Assembly: GCA_000153145.1 (NCBI GenBank)
Contig: CH672415.1
Location: 7,835-71,834 of the forward strand
Direction of reading: 5' to 3'
Source: a marine actinobacterium PHSC20C1
GTDB taxonomy: Bacteria > Actinomycetota > Actinomycetes > Actinomycetales > Microbacteriaceae
DNA: 64,000 nucleotides
The notes beneath the pieces were generated by a model, which was not told the DNA's origin, ran no database searches, and worked only from the letters and a program-made list of their open reading frames with translations. This document shows, in pieces, positions 62,952 through 64,000 of this stretch. Numbering within the stretch: position 1 is the stretch's first letter; each line of letters begins with the position of its first letter. Made by a program: the position numbers and the translations under genes.

Positions 62952-64000
62952 GAGAACTCCGGGTCGATAACTGGCGCCGGGTGACGTTCTCGTCCCGCGA
63001 GGATGAGAGTGTCACCTGTGTAGCAGGTCAGCTCATACTGGGCGGTGTTATCACGCTTCTTTTCCGCTCGCATTAGCGTGAACGTTGACCCATCAAACGG
63101 GATTGGGGTCCGGTTGATTGATTTGAATTCCTTGGCCCATTTTGAGCCAGCGTTTGCCGCATACTGCGTCCCCACCAGGTTGGTTGGGAGTTCCGGTACT
63201 TTTTCGCCTTTGAGATGTGTTTTCGCGAGCTGGACGAGCTCGGCCGCAGTTTTTAGCTCTCCCTTTGCTTTGAGCCACAGGTGGGCCAGCAGCTCTCCCC
63301 AGGCAATGGAGTTTGCGTCTCCAGTCTCCACTTCGTCGAGCCAGTCGCTGATGGCCACCTGTGCCAGAGTCTGACCCGATGCGGTGCTGATGTGGGACAT
63401 TGCGCCGAGGATGCGTTCGGCCCAGTTGTGGTTCATCGCCATTGAGTTGATTTCGTGGGCGGGTTCATTCTGGAGCGAGTGCAGGAGGACGGTGTGGAGG
63501 GCGGCTAATAGGGCGGGCCGGCTCTGGTTGATGTAGCCGATGATGTTCTTGTGCCGGAACCCCGAACGTCCGACGACGCGTACCCCGGGTGGGACGACGA
63601 TGGTGATGCCGAGGATTCGGCGGTTGAAGTCAGTGCCATACTCAACGTTCGAGCCGCAACCGGTGATTATCATGTTTGACCGCTTCACCACGTCATTACC
63701 GCCGAGGATGCGGACTTTGTCATCACCATCAATGCCGGTGATAGCTGCGGTAATGATTTTGGATTCGAGCGTTGACCCGAAAGCCACTTCATCCGCGTGG
63801 AAGTGTCGGCCGCCTTCGACCAGCAGCGAACACATTCCCTTTTGCGTTTCCTGGTCCTGACTCAGGCCAAAATAGAATCCGACAGAGTTGGGGCTGCCCT
63901 GTCCGAGAAGTCTGCCGAGCAGTGCCATCAATGACTTACCGGAGCCACGGGCTGGTGCGTTGAAGAAGAACCCGATAGAGCCATTGGTGAGCCCCCGGCC
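62948..64000 (-). CDS. P-loop ATPase/helicase-like protein (5' end outside the window)
   Basis: Partial: 350 codons visible, the gene continues past the window edge. The frame is open to the last base and includes a Walker A, FNAPARGSGKSLMALLG, at about 63910-63955. Further: FYFGLSQDQETQKGMCSLLVEGG, VPPGVRVVGRSGFRHKNIIGY, and helical C-terminal part. The pattern suits an element-borne primase/helicase-type ATPase acting with the polymerase it overlaps; I cannot name the family. Confidence 0.6.
   Translation of the reverse strand, partial: GRGLTNGSIGFFFNAPARGSGKSLMALLGRLLGQGSPNSVGFYFGLSQDQETQKGMCSLLVEGGRHFHADEVAFGSTLESKIITAAITGIDGDDKVRILGGNDVVKRSNMIITGCGSNVEYGTDFNRRILGITIVVPPGVRVVGRSGFRHKNIIGYINQSRPALLAALHTVLLHSLQNEPAHEINSMAMNHNWAERILGAMSHISTASGQTLAQVAISDWLDEVETGDANSIAWGELLAHLWLKAKGELKTAAELVQLAKTHLKGEKVPELPTNLVGTQYAANAGSKWAKEFKSINRTPIPFDGSTFTLMRAEKKRDNTAQYELTCYTGDTLILAGRERHPAPVIDPEFS

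Larger units (their letters stand above)
47744..64000. mobile_element. Probable acquired island, left end inside tadC, right end outside the window
   Basis: Starts where tadC loses its family-typical end and contains a defence cassette, a type I restriction-modification operon, a serine recombinase, decayed small genes, a GC-rich non-coding stretch and a phage/plasmid-type polymerase plus ATPase. Gene density is low, with several gaps of 300-1100 bases, unlike the tightly packed core. Attachment sites cannot be defined because the right end is beyond the window. Confidence 0.55.

Overview
The window looks like chromosome of a high-GC actinobacterium, most likely a Microbacteriaceae member (Leifsonia / Salinibacterium / Rhodoglobus-like). 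This is inferred from the protein families (DUF3039, DUF2510, the rph-rdgB-murI block, a Cvn-type GTPase with a roadblock protein), frequent GTG/TTG starts, and the recurring hexamer GCATCC/GGATGC in the core genes. No rRNA genes or CRISPR array were seen; there is one tRNA, tRNA-Leu(UAG).

Region 1 (0-9.7 kb) is a cell-surface polymer locus. It holds two family-2 glycosyltransferases around a CDP-alcohol phosphotransferase, a TagB/TagF-like glycerophosphotransferase, a TagG/TagH-type exporter and a LicC-like nucleotidyltransferase, with a DEAD-box RNA helicase between them. Together these could activate, polymerise and export a polyol-phosphate glycopolymer. Region 2 (9.8-18.2 kb) is housekeeping: an ABC exporter whose ATPase carries a long Lys/Ala/Pro tail, a DUF3039 protein, pncB, murI, rph, rdgB, a HEAT-repeat protein and a DedA protein. 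Region 3 (18.5-24.9 kb) is a GntR-associated catabolic operon: an amino-acid-type ABC importer, a D-2-hydroxyacid dehydrogenase and a ThDP enzyme. Region 4 (25-30.2 kb) holds the tRNA, an Fe(II)/2-oxoglutarate oxygenase, a reduced conservon-like cassette (GTPase, roadblock protein, DUF2510 protein) and a divergent EamA transporter / MarR pair with visible palindromic operators.

Region 5 (30.2-39.8 kb) is a complete xylose module: xylBA divergent from a sugar ABC importer (binding protein, ATPase, permease), followed by a ROK regulator and a GH1 glycosidase. Region 6 (39.8-47.7 kb) has a SulP transporter overlapping a cysteine-free ArsR regulator, several hypotheticals, a C-terminal remnant of a dynamin-like GTPase and tadA-tadB-tadC. 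TadC loses its usual C-terminal end at about 47.7 kb.

Region 7 (47.7 kb to the window end) reads as an acquired island. It has a membrane GAF protein with a tiny overlapping partner, decayed small genes, a complete type I restriction-modification operon (hsdM-hsdS-hsdR), a serine recombinase, about 1.1 kb of GC-rich structured DNA without convincing genes, a lipoprotein, and a family A DNA polymerase that overlaps a P-loop ATPase running off the window. The last two look like the replication module of a phage-like or plasmid-like integrated element. The truncated TadC marks the probable left junction.

All functional calls come from motif reading and family knowledge. No database search was run.
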